A stretch of 64,000 nt of DNA. Origin: Boesenbergia rotunda (taxonomy: Eukaryota; Streptophyta; Magnoliopsida; Zingiberales; Zingiberaceae). The notes beneath the pieces were generated by a model that had not been told where the DNA came from, did no database searches, and was given only the letters and a program-made list of their open reading frames with translations. The stretch covers positions 226,930-290,929 of the forward strand of contig JAGFNQ010000848.1 of NCBI GenBank assembly GCA_024364735.1, written 5' to 3'. This document shows, piece by piece, positions 35,791-46,375 of this stretch (position 1 is its first letter; each line of letters begins with the position of its first letter). Position numbers and translations under genes: made by a program.

Positions 35791-36341
35791 TCGACCTAGG
35801 GCTCCATTTTGGAGACCAAAGTCAGAACCAAGACAGCTAAGGATATATAAAATAATAATATAATTGTTATTTGGACTAACCCTGGATGCAGGATCGAAGG
35901 ACTGAGTATCTGCAGCTCAGAGAGCCTCAAAGGAGTGAGGCAGAAGCTGAGCAGGGCGCCTCGGACGATCCGGGCGCCCCCAATGTCAACCCAAGTCTAT
36001 AAGAACCTCAACGCGCTTCGCCCCGCTTGTCGCGGGCGCCCCGCATGTCGCGGGCGCCCCCACTGCCAGCTGCCGAAGCGCATCCCTGCGAACGCGCTTC
36101 GCCCCGCTTGTTGCGGGCGCCCCGCGTGTCGCGGGCGCCCCCACTGCCAGCTGCCGAAGCGCATCCCTGCGAAGCCGAGGAGATGAGGCTTTGACCGGTC
36201 AATGCGGGCGCCCCGAGCCATCCTGGCGCCCCGGTCAAACCGGATCCCGAGGATAAGGGGATCAGACGGCGACCGAGCAACAACCGGATCTGCTGCCACG
36301 TGGGGGGGCGCCCCCGTCGACCAGGGCGCCCCCAGGCCCTA

Positions 36342-36347
36342 TATAAA
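36342..36347 (+). promoter_or_regulatory. TATA box of S2 LTR
   Basis: TATAAA in CCCTATATAAAGGGCCC. The 3' LTR has the same box at 43749. Confidence 0.75.
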
Positions 36348-36751
36348 GGGCCCTCGACCTCCTTCTTCAGAGCATCAATTACTGCGATGCTTCCACGCTC
36401 TTCTGCTTCCACGACACGCTCCAGAACTCTTCCAACTCGAGCTGACGACGTCCTGCTGCTCCAACACTTCGATCTACACCGGACGTCGGTAACGAAGAGC
36501 TTAATTAAGTTTACTAGGCTGATTCTGTAATACTTTTTATTGTAAACTTTCTCGAACGTATAGAATTGCCCGCAGAAAACGGTCAACGACTGTGGGCCTT
36601 GGAGTAGGAGTCGACACAGGCTCCGAACCAAGTAAAACGACCGTGTTAGCATTGTTTTTGTGTCTTATTTCCGCTGCGCACTTACTCTTTTTTAAATCCG
36701 AACGATTTGTGACATTCACCCCCCCTCTCTCGCAATTCTCGATCCAACAAG

Positions 36752-36763
36752 TGGTATCAGAGC
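36752..36763 (+). other. S2 primer binding site
   Basis: TGGTATCAGAGC two bases after the LTR end; initiator tRNA-Met type. Confidence 0.9.
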
Positions 36764-36995
36764 GGGGAATTCAAACTTGGTGCAACCACCAGTTTGAAAA
36801 TTTTTCGGATTTCTTTTGTTTTCTCTCTCATTTTTTAAAAATAAAAATTTTATATATATTTTCGTTCGAGTTTTTATTTCAAGGTTGGTGCAACACCCCT
36901 TGAAATTTGTTTTTATTTATTGTTCCCGCACTACTAATCCAAGACCAAGTCTTGGAATATTTTTGTTGTTCTTTTGCTATTTCAGAAGTTAACAA

Positions 36996-38648
36996 ATGGC
37001 CATCCAAGAAGGTTTTAGCACCGCCAGACCTCCACTTTTCAGTGGAGAAGACTTTCCTTACTGGAAAAGTCGAATGGAGGTCCACCTGAAAACTCAGGTG
37101 GACATGTGGATAATCATCCAGTCTGGACTGATGATTCCCACGAATGCTGAAGGCGTACCACAAAACTACTCAGAGTGGGACACTGCCCTTAAACGCAAGA
37201 TTGAAGCTGACGCCAAAGCAACTCAGACCCTTCAATGCGTACTGACAAAAGAGGAGCTGAACCGTGTAGGCCCATTCAACAGTGCCAAGGAGCTATGGGC
37301 TAAACTGATCGAGCTCCACGAAGGAACTTCAGATACGAGGATCAGCAAACGGGATCTGCTACTGAACAAGCTCTTCACTATCAAAATGGCAGATAACGAG
37401 ACAGCATCCCAGCTCCACGCCAGAATCCAAGAACTGATGAACGGTCTTCACGCAATATGTCACCAGGTTCAAAACCGTGATCTTATAAGGTATGCCCTAA
37501 ACGCGTTCCCTAGGACCACCTTGTGGGCATCTATGGTAGATGCATACAAGGTCTCTAGGGATCTTTCAAAAATTAAGTTAGATGAGTTATTTTCTGAACT
37601 TGAGCTGCATGAACAGACTAACTGCAATTTGGTCGAGAAAAGTATAGCCTTCTTTGCAGGGAAAACAGGAAAGACGACCAAGAAGAAAACTCAAGTTGAG
37701 CCTGAATCTACCTCAGATTCAGAAACAGAAGATCAAGAAGAAGATCAATCTGAACTGGTCCGGCTAGCTCGAAGCTACTACAAAAAGTTGAAGAACCAAA
37801 CCAACACACGGAGAACAAGCCGAAGAAAGGACGGACAAGCTGAACCGGCAACTGACAAACAAAAGCCCAACGTAACCTGCTACGAATGCAAGAAGAAGGG
37901 CCACTACAAGACTGAATGTCCAAGTCTAAAGGAGTCCAAAAAGACCAGAAAGAAGAAGGCACTCTAAGCAACCTGGGACGAGTCTTCCTCAGAAGAAGAA
38001 GAAGAAGCACCCCAGTCCAATCTTCTAGCCCTGACCGCTTCGGATCAAATCGAGACTGACTCAGACTCGGACCGAGACGACGGCAAGCTGACATTCTCCG
38101 ACGACGACGAAATAAGGGTAACGGGTTTTTCAAAATTGCAATTGAATTCGCTTATTTCCTATCTATCCCGAGATTTGGCGAAAGCCAAACTCCGAATCGA
38201 GTCCCTCCGACAGGAAGTAAAACTCCTGAAAGAGGGAGCTGATTCTAAATCCTTAACTGAGAAACTTCAGGAAGGAACCCCTGATCAAGTTGAAAAACTT
38301 GAATCAGAGAATTCCTCCCTAAAAACTCAAGTTAAGGACTTAAGAACAGCTTTAGAATGATTCACTTCTAGTTCCAAGAATCTTGATATGATTCTGGGAA
38401 AACAGAAGTCTGTTCTAAACCGATCCGGACTTGGCTATAGAACCAAATCTCGACAAAGATCTTACTTTGCTGTACTGAACCAGTCAAGACCTAAGGTTCA
38501 GGCATGGGTGCCAAAACTGTGCCTGACTAAACCAACTGGTTCAAATCAATTTTGGATCCCCAAGGACAAGATTCACATCTTGCCTAACCCATACAGAGGC
38601 TTTAGTCCAGGGGGAGCCAAAATCAAAATAATTTTTATAATTAGATAA
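36996..38648 (+). pseudogene. S2 gag, SIRE-like, two in-frame stops
   Basis: ATG 36996 opens 323 intact residues: RPPLFSGEDFPYWKSRMEVH (gag start), YALNAFPRTTLWASM, ELFSELELHE, an acidic stretch, and zinc knuckle CYECKKKGHYKTEC near residue 300. TAA at 37965 is followed in the same frame by an acidic block (DESSSEEEEE), a coiled coil (38136..38357) and TGA at 38358. The frame then continues with NLDMILGKQKSVLNRSGLGY and WVPK, the usual linker before protease in SIRE elements. It ends at 38648 without protease. The first 323 residues could still make a gag with its nucleic-acid-binding knuckle. Confidence 0.88.
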
Positions 38649-39380
38649 TTTTTTTTAATTGATTGATTGTTTATTTATTTAATTTTTTTTGTAAATTGCC
38701 ATGCTTAGATTTAAGGAATACTTAGATTTAAGGACGAAATTACTTGAAACTTGAAAACATAGTATTGGGAGGAGGTGAGATGATAGTACGTTGGGGAAAC
38801 CAACTCTAATAAGATCAAGTCTACTTGGTCTCTTTAGACTGGTGAAACCAGCCGAAGCTACCAATCCAAGACCCAAGCTAGTTAGACCAGAAAATGACTT
38901 AATTTAATTTGAAAATGAAATTTCATTAAAAGGCTTTGTCAAGGAAAGGGTGGATGATCCCATAAGGCTACGACCAAAGAAGGCCTAGTGCCTCGCCAAG
39001 ACCTGGAAGCCAATTTCTGAAATTCAAATTCAAATTATCTTTTGTCAAATTCGAATCTAACTCAAATTTCAAATAATTATAGATTCTAATCTGTTTTCAA
39101 AACTTCTATTTTTTAAACTTATTCTGTTTCAAAAATCACTTAATCAGTGTTCAAAATTTCTGCTTTCTAAACTTATTTTTTTTCAAATCTGTTATCAAAA
39201 TTAAATAACTTTTTCGAAAATAAATTGAAACTCCTTTTTAAAATTTTTATCCTCAAACCTGTCTCACAAAAACCTTAAGGTTAACGTGTTTGAAAACCCT
39301 AGATTCAGTGAGACAGGAAAATTAAGTTCAAATTAAACCACTTTGCTTGCGCTTTCATAATCATGGTCAAACTATGGTTA
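38649..39380 (+). other. S2 post-gag spacer
   Basis: No gene. 38760..39010 resembles, in sequence and order, 63690..63980 of S4 read on the minus strand (shared: GATAGTACGTT; GCTACC; CTAGTTAGACCA; CCAAAGAAG; CCTCGCCA). An AT-rich stretch follows in both elements. Confidence 0.65.
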
Positions 39381-39389
39381 ACATAGTCA

Positions 39390-39930
39390 AACTATGATTA
39401 ACATAGTCAAACATGGTCAAACACAGTCAAACGAAGTCAAACAGTCAAACCTGGTCAAAACGTTCAAAAGGCTGCTACCTAGGGCGCCCTGACCGTCTCG
39501 GGCGCCCCCAACTGCACAAAGTCAAAGGCTGCTGAAAGCAGTCCACGAGGGCGCCCGTAACCTGTCGGGCGCCCCCGACAACACTGACAACGTACCAGCT
39601 CCAGTCAAAGCAGCAAAAGCTGCATTTGACCGACTTGACAAGGGCGCCCGTGACCTGTCGGGCGCCCCTATGCGCTTCTGTCCCCCACGCTGATTAAAGC
39701 AGCCAAAAGGCTGCAATCAACTACCTTTGACCAGGGCGCCCGTGCCCTGTCGGGCGCCCCCATCGACAAACCTGTCGTCCACGCTAGTCAAAGCAGCAAA
39801 AGCTGTAGTTGACCTACTTTGACCAGGGCGCCCGTGACCTCTCGGGCGCCCCACAGAACTTTTTCACTGCCCTAGGCAGCCGTGACCTGTTGAGGGCGCC
39901 CGGAACCTCCCGGGCGCCCCCCATAAAACC
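39390..39930 (+). repeat. GGGCGCCC tandem region upstream of the accessory gene
   Basis: Five to six units of about 100 bases: GTCAAA/GCAGC-AAAAG-CTGC, TTTGACC, then AGGGCGCCCGTGACCTGTC and GGGCGCCCC. GGGCGCCC motifs also fill the S2 LTR before its TATA box. Confidence 0.8.
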
Positions 39931-39932
39931 CC

Positions 39933-39940
39933 TATAAAAG
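39933..39940 (+). promoter_or_regulatory. Internal TATA box of the S2 accessory gene
   Basis: TATAAAAG in CCCCTATAAAAGGGACCC, followed by a CT-rich leader; ATG is 105 bases downstream. It aligns with the LTR promoter (GCCCTATATAAAGGGCCC then CTCCTTCTTC). Confidence 0.65.
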
Positions 39941-40044
39941 GGACCCGAGTCTCCTTCTCCTCCCACACCACATCTCACACTTCTTCTTCCCCTTGCCTCA
40001 TTCTTGTGGATCAAGTGAACCCTAAAGCTTCCCTTGCCTCAACC

Positions 40045-41313
40045 ATGCCTCCAAGGTATGAAATTTACTTTGGGTACTTAATTTTTGTTATTTTTCTTCC
40101 CTTAATTGCAAATTCTAAGTCAATCATGCCTCTTTCTATAATCTAAGTTCTTATTCTCAATTTGCTTACTTTCTTCTCAACTAGAAAACGCCGAGCAGTT
40201 CAGTCGAACCCCGGTAACGAGCCCAGTCCCGACCCTAGGTTTCCAAACCTAGAACTTTGTAACAAATTCGCCCGAACCACCTACGTTCCGATTAAGACGA
40301 GTTACCTTAACCATCAATTCTTTACCCAATCCTGTCCAATTGCAATGTCCGCAATTAACTTCTATCAACTGGATAACCTCGTATTCTGCACACATCCGAT
40401 CAACAACACCTTATGTGCAGAATTCTATAACAACATAGTTAGGCAAGACCAATTGAGATTCGTCACTACCGTTCAAGGAATGCCCTTGAGCATCACTCCT
40501 ACCCTACTGAACCGATTTCTTGGACTCCGATCATCTCAGTCCATCTTCTGTTGCTACCCTCCAAGGAACCTGCCTTTCGATGCCCCCTACTCTCATATTG
40601 ACCTGAACACCTTATACAACTATTTCTTTAGGGAGGCCATGGACCCTGCAAGAGGACAGTTCAACTCCACCCGACTCCCAATTCAGGACTACGCTCTCTA
40701 TAGAGTGATTGTCCGTTGCATCCTTCCTCTGTCCACTAGGGACATAGCCACCATGAGACCCTTTCACACTTTTCTCCTCTATGCCCTTATCCACCATCTG
40801 GACATAGATATAGGCCTTCACCTCTTCCACTGTATCCTACATGCCTCTAGTGTGTCTACTCAGGGACGGGTCCGCACCCCCTTCTGCCACGTCATCACCT
40901 CGATCCTCCACCATCATGGCCGAAACATCGCTGACGGCGAGATTACCACGATGACCGACTTCGACGAGATAGGATTTAGGAACTTTTCCTTAGCCGGTAT
41001 AGATATCTCGGGCACCGGGGTTCTGACTTGGAGACGCCGACCAGCCGCACAGGACATTGCCGACGAGGAGGTTGAAGTCGACGTTGCCGACTTAGCAGCA
41101 GAGTTAGCTCAGCCCGATCCTCCGACACTCTACGAGCGAGTATCCCTCCTCGAGACACAGGTTCAGTCCCTCCGGGAGGAATCGGAGGCTTACCACCTTG
41201 AGCAGTTGGAAACTAATCAGGGCTACTATACCGAGTATATGAGCGCGTTTGCAGCAGAGAGGGAGGAAAGAAACACCCAGTATGAGGAGATGATGACCAT
41301 GTTTAGATCCTAG
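40045..41313 (+). CDS. S2 accessory gene: putative plant transposon protein family, one intron
   Basis: Exon 1 is 40045..40055 (ATGCCTCCAAG), intron 40056..40184 (129 bp, GTATGA ... CTTCTCAACTAG), exon 2 is 40185..41313. The spliced product is 379 residues and begins MPPRKRRAVQSN, a basic start. The unspliced frame could start at 40162 (MLTFFSTRK), but that lies inside the intron. Core blocks: EFYNN (83), YNYFF (148), CILPLSTRDIATMRPFHTFL (182) and PFCHVITSIL (236). The C-terminus is acidic, then a coiled coil (about 315-375). No stop or frameshift. The core matches a family annotated in plants as putative plant transposon protein (I believe Pfam PF20167), of unknown function. A broken homologue is in S3. 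No retroviral enzyme motif is present. It has its own TATA box and sits where pol should be. Confidence 0.75.
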
Positions 41314-42300
41314 CATCCAGGCTCCCCTGATCAGCCTGGTCCCTCTTCCTAGATGACTTGGACGTGTACCTATTTGACTATCCCTACTGAGTAGGGTTGA
41401 CTTCTGTTGACTTGTACTAGACTTCTGTTTGACTTATGCTTATCTTAGCTTGGCTTGTTTATTTCTGACTTGATTAAGTTAGGATTATGCTTAGTAGAGT
41501 AGAATCATTTTTGGCTTCTGCTTTAAATGAAAATGTCTTAATTGATTTTAAAATGTTTTCTTTGTTAAAAATGTTTTACTTTGATTTTAAAAGTCTTTTT
41601 AATCTTTTTTGACTTAGTTTTATTTCAAAAACTACCCCTTTCAAAACTAGGGTTTTCTTCGAAATGGACTTAGCCTAGGCTCTAACCCTAGAATTGCATG
41701 CACCTATAGATCTAGAAGCCAGCATCTCACAAGCACCTTAGGGTACTTTGAGTGATAACCTAGAAAGGGTTGAGATGCTTAGGTCTTTGCCTTAACTCAA
41801 GATGCTTTAAGTCAGTGCATCTGCAGAAGTTGGGGCACTAAATACAAACTGAACAGCAATCAGGTTAAGTGTCAAGTTTAGACAAATCTAACTTGAACAG
41901 CTCACTTAACTTGACTAACCCTAGCAAAAGCTACTGTTTATAACAGTTAGTAAGTAGCTAATTGGGTTAGACAGGTCCCTAAAGAGTTAACCAGACTTAG
42001 GTTCTAGTTTGATTCAGTACAGCAAAATGATTTAATTATTGCAAATATTTTTCTGCATTTTTTTTGATATATGACAAAGGGGGAGAGTTGGAAAGGAAAG
42101 AGGGAAACCAAAAAAAAAAAGTTTTTTTCAAATTTTTTCCTTTATTCAAAAAGTTTAACCTCAAAGTTAGAAGCTTAAATTTATCCTGTAAAAATTTCTA
42201 AACTCTGAATTATTTCTAAGTTTAGTTTTTTTTGCTTAAAATTTCTAACTCTGAAGTGTTATTATTTTTTTCTCAAATTATTCTTTGAAATTTTTTTCTA
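41314..42300 (+). other. S2 region downstream of the accessory gene
   Basis: No gene. AT-rich with many TTTTAAAA-like runs. No strong AATAAA signal close behind the stop codon. Confidence 0.6.
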
Positions 42301-42309
42301 AATCTGAAA

Positions 42310-42610
42310 ATCTTCCTAAAGTCTGAAAATTTTCTAAGTGTGAAATTTTTCCAAAACTGAAAATTTTCTATGTCTGAAATTTTTCCAAAACTGAAAATTT
42401 TCTAAGTCTAAAGTTTTTCCAAAACTGAAAATTTTCTAAGTGTGAAATTTTTCCAAAACTGAAAATTTTCTAAGTCTGAAGTTTTTCCAAAACTGAAAAT
42501 TTTCTAAGTCTGAAGTTTTTCCAAAACTGAAAATTTTCTAAGTCTGAAGTTTTTCCAAAACTGAAAATTTTCCAAAGTCTGAAATGTTTCTAAAACTGGA
42601 AATTTGTCTA
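42310..42610 (+). repeat. 34-bp minisatellite, about 8 copies
   Basis: Unit is TCTAAGTCTGAAGTTTTTCC followed by AAAACTGAAAATTT. Small changes between copies (TGTGAAA, TCTAAAG). Lies about 230 bases before the polypurine tract. Confidence 0.9.
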
Positions 42611-42830
42611 AAGTTTTCTAAGCCTTCCAAACTTAGAACATCTTTTCGAAAAACTTAGCAGATTTCCCAACTTATTATCAAAACATGAAATCTTCTAAGT
42701 ACTTAACTTACATCACCTATTTTTGAAAAACCTAGGGGGAGATTTCTTCCAGGGGGAGGGAATCTAACTTAGGATTTCAATTTCAGCATTTTTTTTCCCT
42801 TAACTCTTTGAACTAGGTTGCCATATATCA

Positions 42831-42843
42831 AAAAGGGGGAGAT
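42831..42843 (+). other. S2 polypurine tract
   Basis: AAAAGGGGGAGAT directly before TGTTGG. Confidence 0.9.
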
Positions 42844-44159
42844 TGTTGGTGCAGATTGCACCCAAGTCAAACCTGTGTTTTGATATTGGAAAAAGGGTTC
42901 AAAAGTTAAGGGTTACTTGTTGTTTAACAAGTTTCTTGAGTGTACAGGAAAAAGCCCTAGCGAAGGAATGCTAGGCACTGGCGAAGGACTGCCAGACAGG
43001 AAAATCCCTAGCAAAGGAATGCTAGGCACTGGCGAAGGACTGCCAGAATGGATGAGCCCTAGCGAAGGAATGCTAGGCACTGGCGAAGGGCTGCCAGAAG
43101 AAAAGACCTAGCGAAGGGCTGCTAGGCACCAAGCGAAGGGCAGCTTGGTAACTCAAGACCTGGCGAAGGACTGCCGGGCAAAAGTCCAACTGGAGGATCC
43201 GGTTGGCACTAGGTAAATTCTCCCGAGAGGAGTAGGTGAGGACGCGTTCCCCTTGAGGGAACATTAGGCGTCGGTTCGACCTAGGGCTCTATTTTAGAGA
43301 CCAAAGTCAGAACCAAGACAGCTAAGGCTGTATAAAATAATAATATAATTGTTATTTGGACTAACCCTGGATGCAGGATCGAAGGACTGAGTATCTGCAG
43401 CTCAGAGAGCCTCAAAGGAGTGAGGCAGAAGCTGAGCAGGGCGCCCCGGACGATCCGGGCGCCCCCAAGGTCAACCCAAGTCTGTAAGAACCTCAACGCG
43501 CTTCGCCCCGCTTGTCGCGGGCGCCCCGCGTGTCGCGGGCGCCCCCACTGCCAGCTGCCGAAGCGCATCCCTGCGAAGCCGAGGAGATGAGGTTTTGACC
43601 GGTCAATGCGGGCGCCCGAGCCATTCGGGCGCCCCGGTCAAACCGGATCCCGAGGATAAGGGGATCAGACGGCGACCGAGCAACAACCGGATCTGCTGCC
43701 ACGTGGGGGGGGGGGCGCCCCCGTCGACCAGGGCGCCCCCAGGCCCTATATAAAGGGCCCTCGACCTCCTTCTTCAGAGCATCAATTACTGCGACGCTAC
43801 AACGCTCTTCTGCTTCCACGACACGCTCCAGAACTCTTCCAACTCGAGCTGACGACGTCCTGCTGCTCCAACACTTCGATCTACACCGGACGTCGGTAAC
43901 GAAGAGCTTAATTAAGTTTACTAGGCTGATTCTGTAATACTTTTTATTGTAAACTTTCTCGAACGTATAGAATTGTCCGTAGAAAACGGTCAACGACCGT
44001 GGGCCTTGGAGTAGGAGTCGACACAGGCTCCGAACCAAGTAAAACGACCGTGTTAGCATTATTTTTGTGTCTTATTTCCGCTGCGCACTTATTCTTTTTT
44101 AAATCCGAACGATTTGCGACATTCACCCCCCCCCCTCTCTCGCAATTCTCGATCCAACA
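42844..44159 (+). repeat. S2 3' LTR (1316 bp)
   Basis: Partner of 35359..36749, lacking the 81-bp duplication. Followed by TSD CTAAC. Confidence 0.93.
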
Positions 44160-44358
44160 CTAACAAAAAATTTGGTCCCCAAATTTAACTAATGAACCAC
44201 AACAAATACTAGTCAACAACTAGCAGGTACTGGTTAATCACAACAGAAATTAACCACCCAGTTATAATATCAACACAAAATAAAAATCAACTATACGCAC
44301 CTCAAGTAAATAGATGAGGGTAGCGAGCTCTGATCGTATCCTCGAGCTCCCAAGTAGC

Positions 44359-46375
44359 TTACTCATCAGAGTGGTGCTGCCAACCAACATTAACAAAACG
44401 AACTGTCTTGTTCCTCAACCGATGCTCCTTGCGGTCCAGAATCCGCATAGGCACCTCCTCATAAGTCGTGTCTGGCTGAAGTGTGATCAGCACCTCCGAT
44501 AACACGTGTGAAGGATCGAGTACATATTTCCTCAGCATGGAAACATGAAACACGTCGTGAACTCCAGCCAAAGACGGGGGTAACGCCAGACGATAAGCGA
44601 CAGCTCCAATCTGCTCCAAAATCTGGAAAGGTCCAATATAGCGGGGAGTTAGCTTACCTCTCAACCCAAACCTCTTCACCCCTTTCGTGGGTTATACTCG
44701 TAAGTACACGTGATCGCTCACGGAGAACTCCAAGGGTCTGCGTCACCGATCTGCATAACTCTTCTGACGATCCTAAGCCTCTGACAACCTACGTCTGATA
44801 GCACGGACTACCTCTGCGTCATGCTGAATACTCTGAGGACCTAGCAACTGAGATTCCCCAACATCCTCCCAGAGGGTGGGTGTCCTGCAAGCTCTACCAT
44901 ACAATGCCTCGAAAGGTGCCATCTGAATAGCCGAATAATAGCTATTATTATAGGCAAACTCAACCAAATGCAGGTGATCCTCCCAGTTGCCTACAAAGTC
45001 CATAACGCAAGATCTCAACAAATCCTCCAGTGTTTGAATGGTATGCTCAGACTGTCCGTCCGTCTGCGAATGAAAGGCTGTGCTGAATCGAAGCTTGGTA
45101 CCCATAGCTTGCTGCAAACTCTGCCAAAACCGCGAAGTGAAACGCGGGTCTCTATATGATATGATGCTCAGAGGAACACCATGTAATCTGATAATCTCAC
45201 GGCAGTACAACTCTGCCAGCTTGTCCAGAGAATCTGTCCTCTGAATCCCCAAGAAATGAGCAGATTTGGTTAATCGATCAATGATCACCCAAATCGCATC
45301 GTGTCTTCTATGAGACCTCGATAATCCAACAACGAAGTCCATCATGATGTGTTGCCACTTCCACTCAGGAATAGGGATCTTTTGAAGTAATCCAGCAGGT
45401 CTCTGATGCTCGGCCTTCACTTGCTGGCACACCAGACATCTAATAACAAAATCCGCGATGTCTTTCATCATACCGTTCACCAATAGGAACGTCTCAAATC
45501 TCGGTACATACAGGTTCCACCTGGATGAATAGCAAACCGAGATCGATGAGCCTCCTGAAGTAACTCCTCCATGACTGGATGTGACTTAGGTACGCACAAT
45601 CTCCCTCTGAAATAAAGAATACCCTCGTCATCTCGTGTAAAGACAGTCTGCTGCTCTGAGGCTATCTGGTTGCCTAGGAACTGCAGATGTTGATCACTAG
45701 CCTGAGCCTCTCTGATCCTCGTCCTGATCGAAGACTGAGCAACCATAGTCACCAACAATCCTTTCTCTGTCTGACCCTGCTCCTCCAGTCTCAACTCTGA
45801 GAAGCTCTGAACTAAATCGGTGACCATAACCAGGTGACAAGCCAGAACACTCCGGGATTTTCTACTGAGTGCATCTGTAACTACATTAGCTTTCCCTGGA
45901 TGGTAGCTGATAGTACAGTCATAAACCTTCAAGAATTCCATCCATCTTCTTTGACGAAGATTTAACTCCTTCTGAGTGCATAAATACTTGAGGCTCTTGT
46001 GATCTGTGAAAATCTCAAACGTGACGCCGTAGAGATGATGTCTTCATATCTTCAGGGCAAAAATAATGGCTGTAAGCTCTAAGTCATGAACTGGATAATT
46101 CTTCTCATGCTCCTTCAGCTGACGAGAAGCATAAGAGACTACCCGTCCATGCTGCATCAAAACTGCACCCAAACCCTGATGTGAAGCGTCAGTGTAGAGT
46201 ATAAATCCGTCCTCGCCTGAAGGTAACACCAATACAGGTGCATACACCAATAGTCGCTTGAGCTCCTGAAAACTAGTCTCACAAGCTTCTGTCCAAATAA
46301 ATTTCACGCATTTTCTGGTCAGACGTGTCAATGGTGAAGCAATACTGGAAAACCCCTCAACAAATCGGCGAAAAT
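44359..46375 (-). pseudogene. TkA pol remnant: reverse transcriptase end, RNase H, integrase
   Basis: On the minus strand from 46375: RRFVEGFSSIASPLTRL (end of the reverse transcriptase region), RNase H (LYTDASHQGLGAVLMQHG, YPVHDLELTAI), GKANVVTDALSRK, integrase zinc site (HPGG...CLVCQ), integrase core (DFVVGLSRSHRRHDAIWV; FHSQTDGQSEHTIQTL) and C-terminal part (GPFQILEQIGAVAYRLALPP). Breaks: TGA for Trp near 46043; a 1-base deletion near 45480; stops near 44770, 44740 and 44690. Typical of chromoviruses; no complete chromodomain visible. Confidence 0.88.

Larger units (their letters stand above)
35359..36749 (+). repeat. S2 5' LTR (1391 bp)
   Basis: TGTTGGTGCAGATTGCACC... to CTCGATCCAACA. 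Holds the hairpin array (35464..35790), GGGCGCC palindromes, an 81-bp duplication (36008..36168) and TATATAAAGG at 36340. Confidence 0.93.
35359..44159 (+). mobile_element. S2: SIRE-like copia element with gag and an accessory gene but no pol
   Basis: 8801 bp flanked by CTAAC at 35354..35358 and 44160..44164. LTRs 35359..36749 and 42844..44159 differ by roughly 2% plus an 81-bp duplication. The primer site is at 36752 and the polypurine tract at 42831. The order is gag (36996..38648), spacer, accessory gene (40045..41313), minisatellite, 3' LTR. Protease, integrase, reverse transcriptase and RNase H are entirely absent. It inserted in TkA next to its polypurine tract. It must have moved with proteins from elsewhere. 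Confidence 0.93.
32647..46375 (-). mobile_element. TkA: Tekay/Del-like gypsy chromovirus, partial, hosting S2
   Basis: Read on the minus strand. The 3' LTR is 32647..35343 with polypurine AGTAGGGGAGAT next to it. S2 occupies 35359..44159 just inside. Integrase, RNase H and the distal end of the reverse transcriptase region continue at 44165..46375, where S3 interrupts the sequence. The rest of pol, gag and the 5' LTR are beyond the window. Lineage from the LTR ends (TGTTAAATACCG...GGGCGTGACA) and pol similarity. Confidence 0.8.

Noticed and set aside
40162..40184. Start codon at 40162 for the S2 accessory ORF
   Set aside because: Those bases look like intron end (TTCTTCTCAACTAG) and the residues are unlike a protein start; ATG 40045 with splicing gives MPPRKRR.
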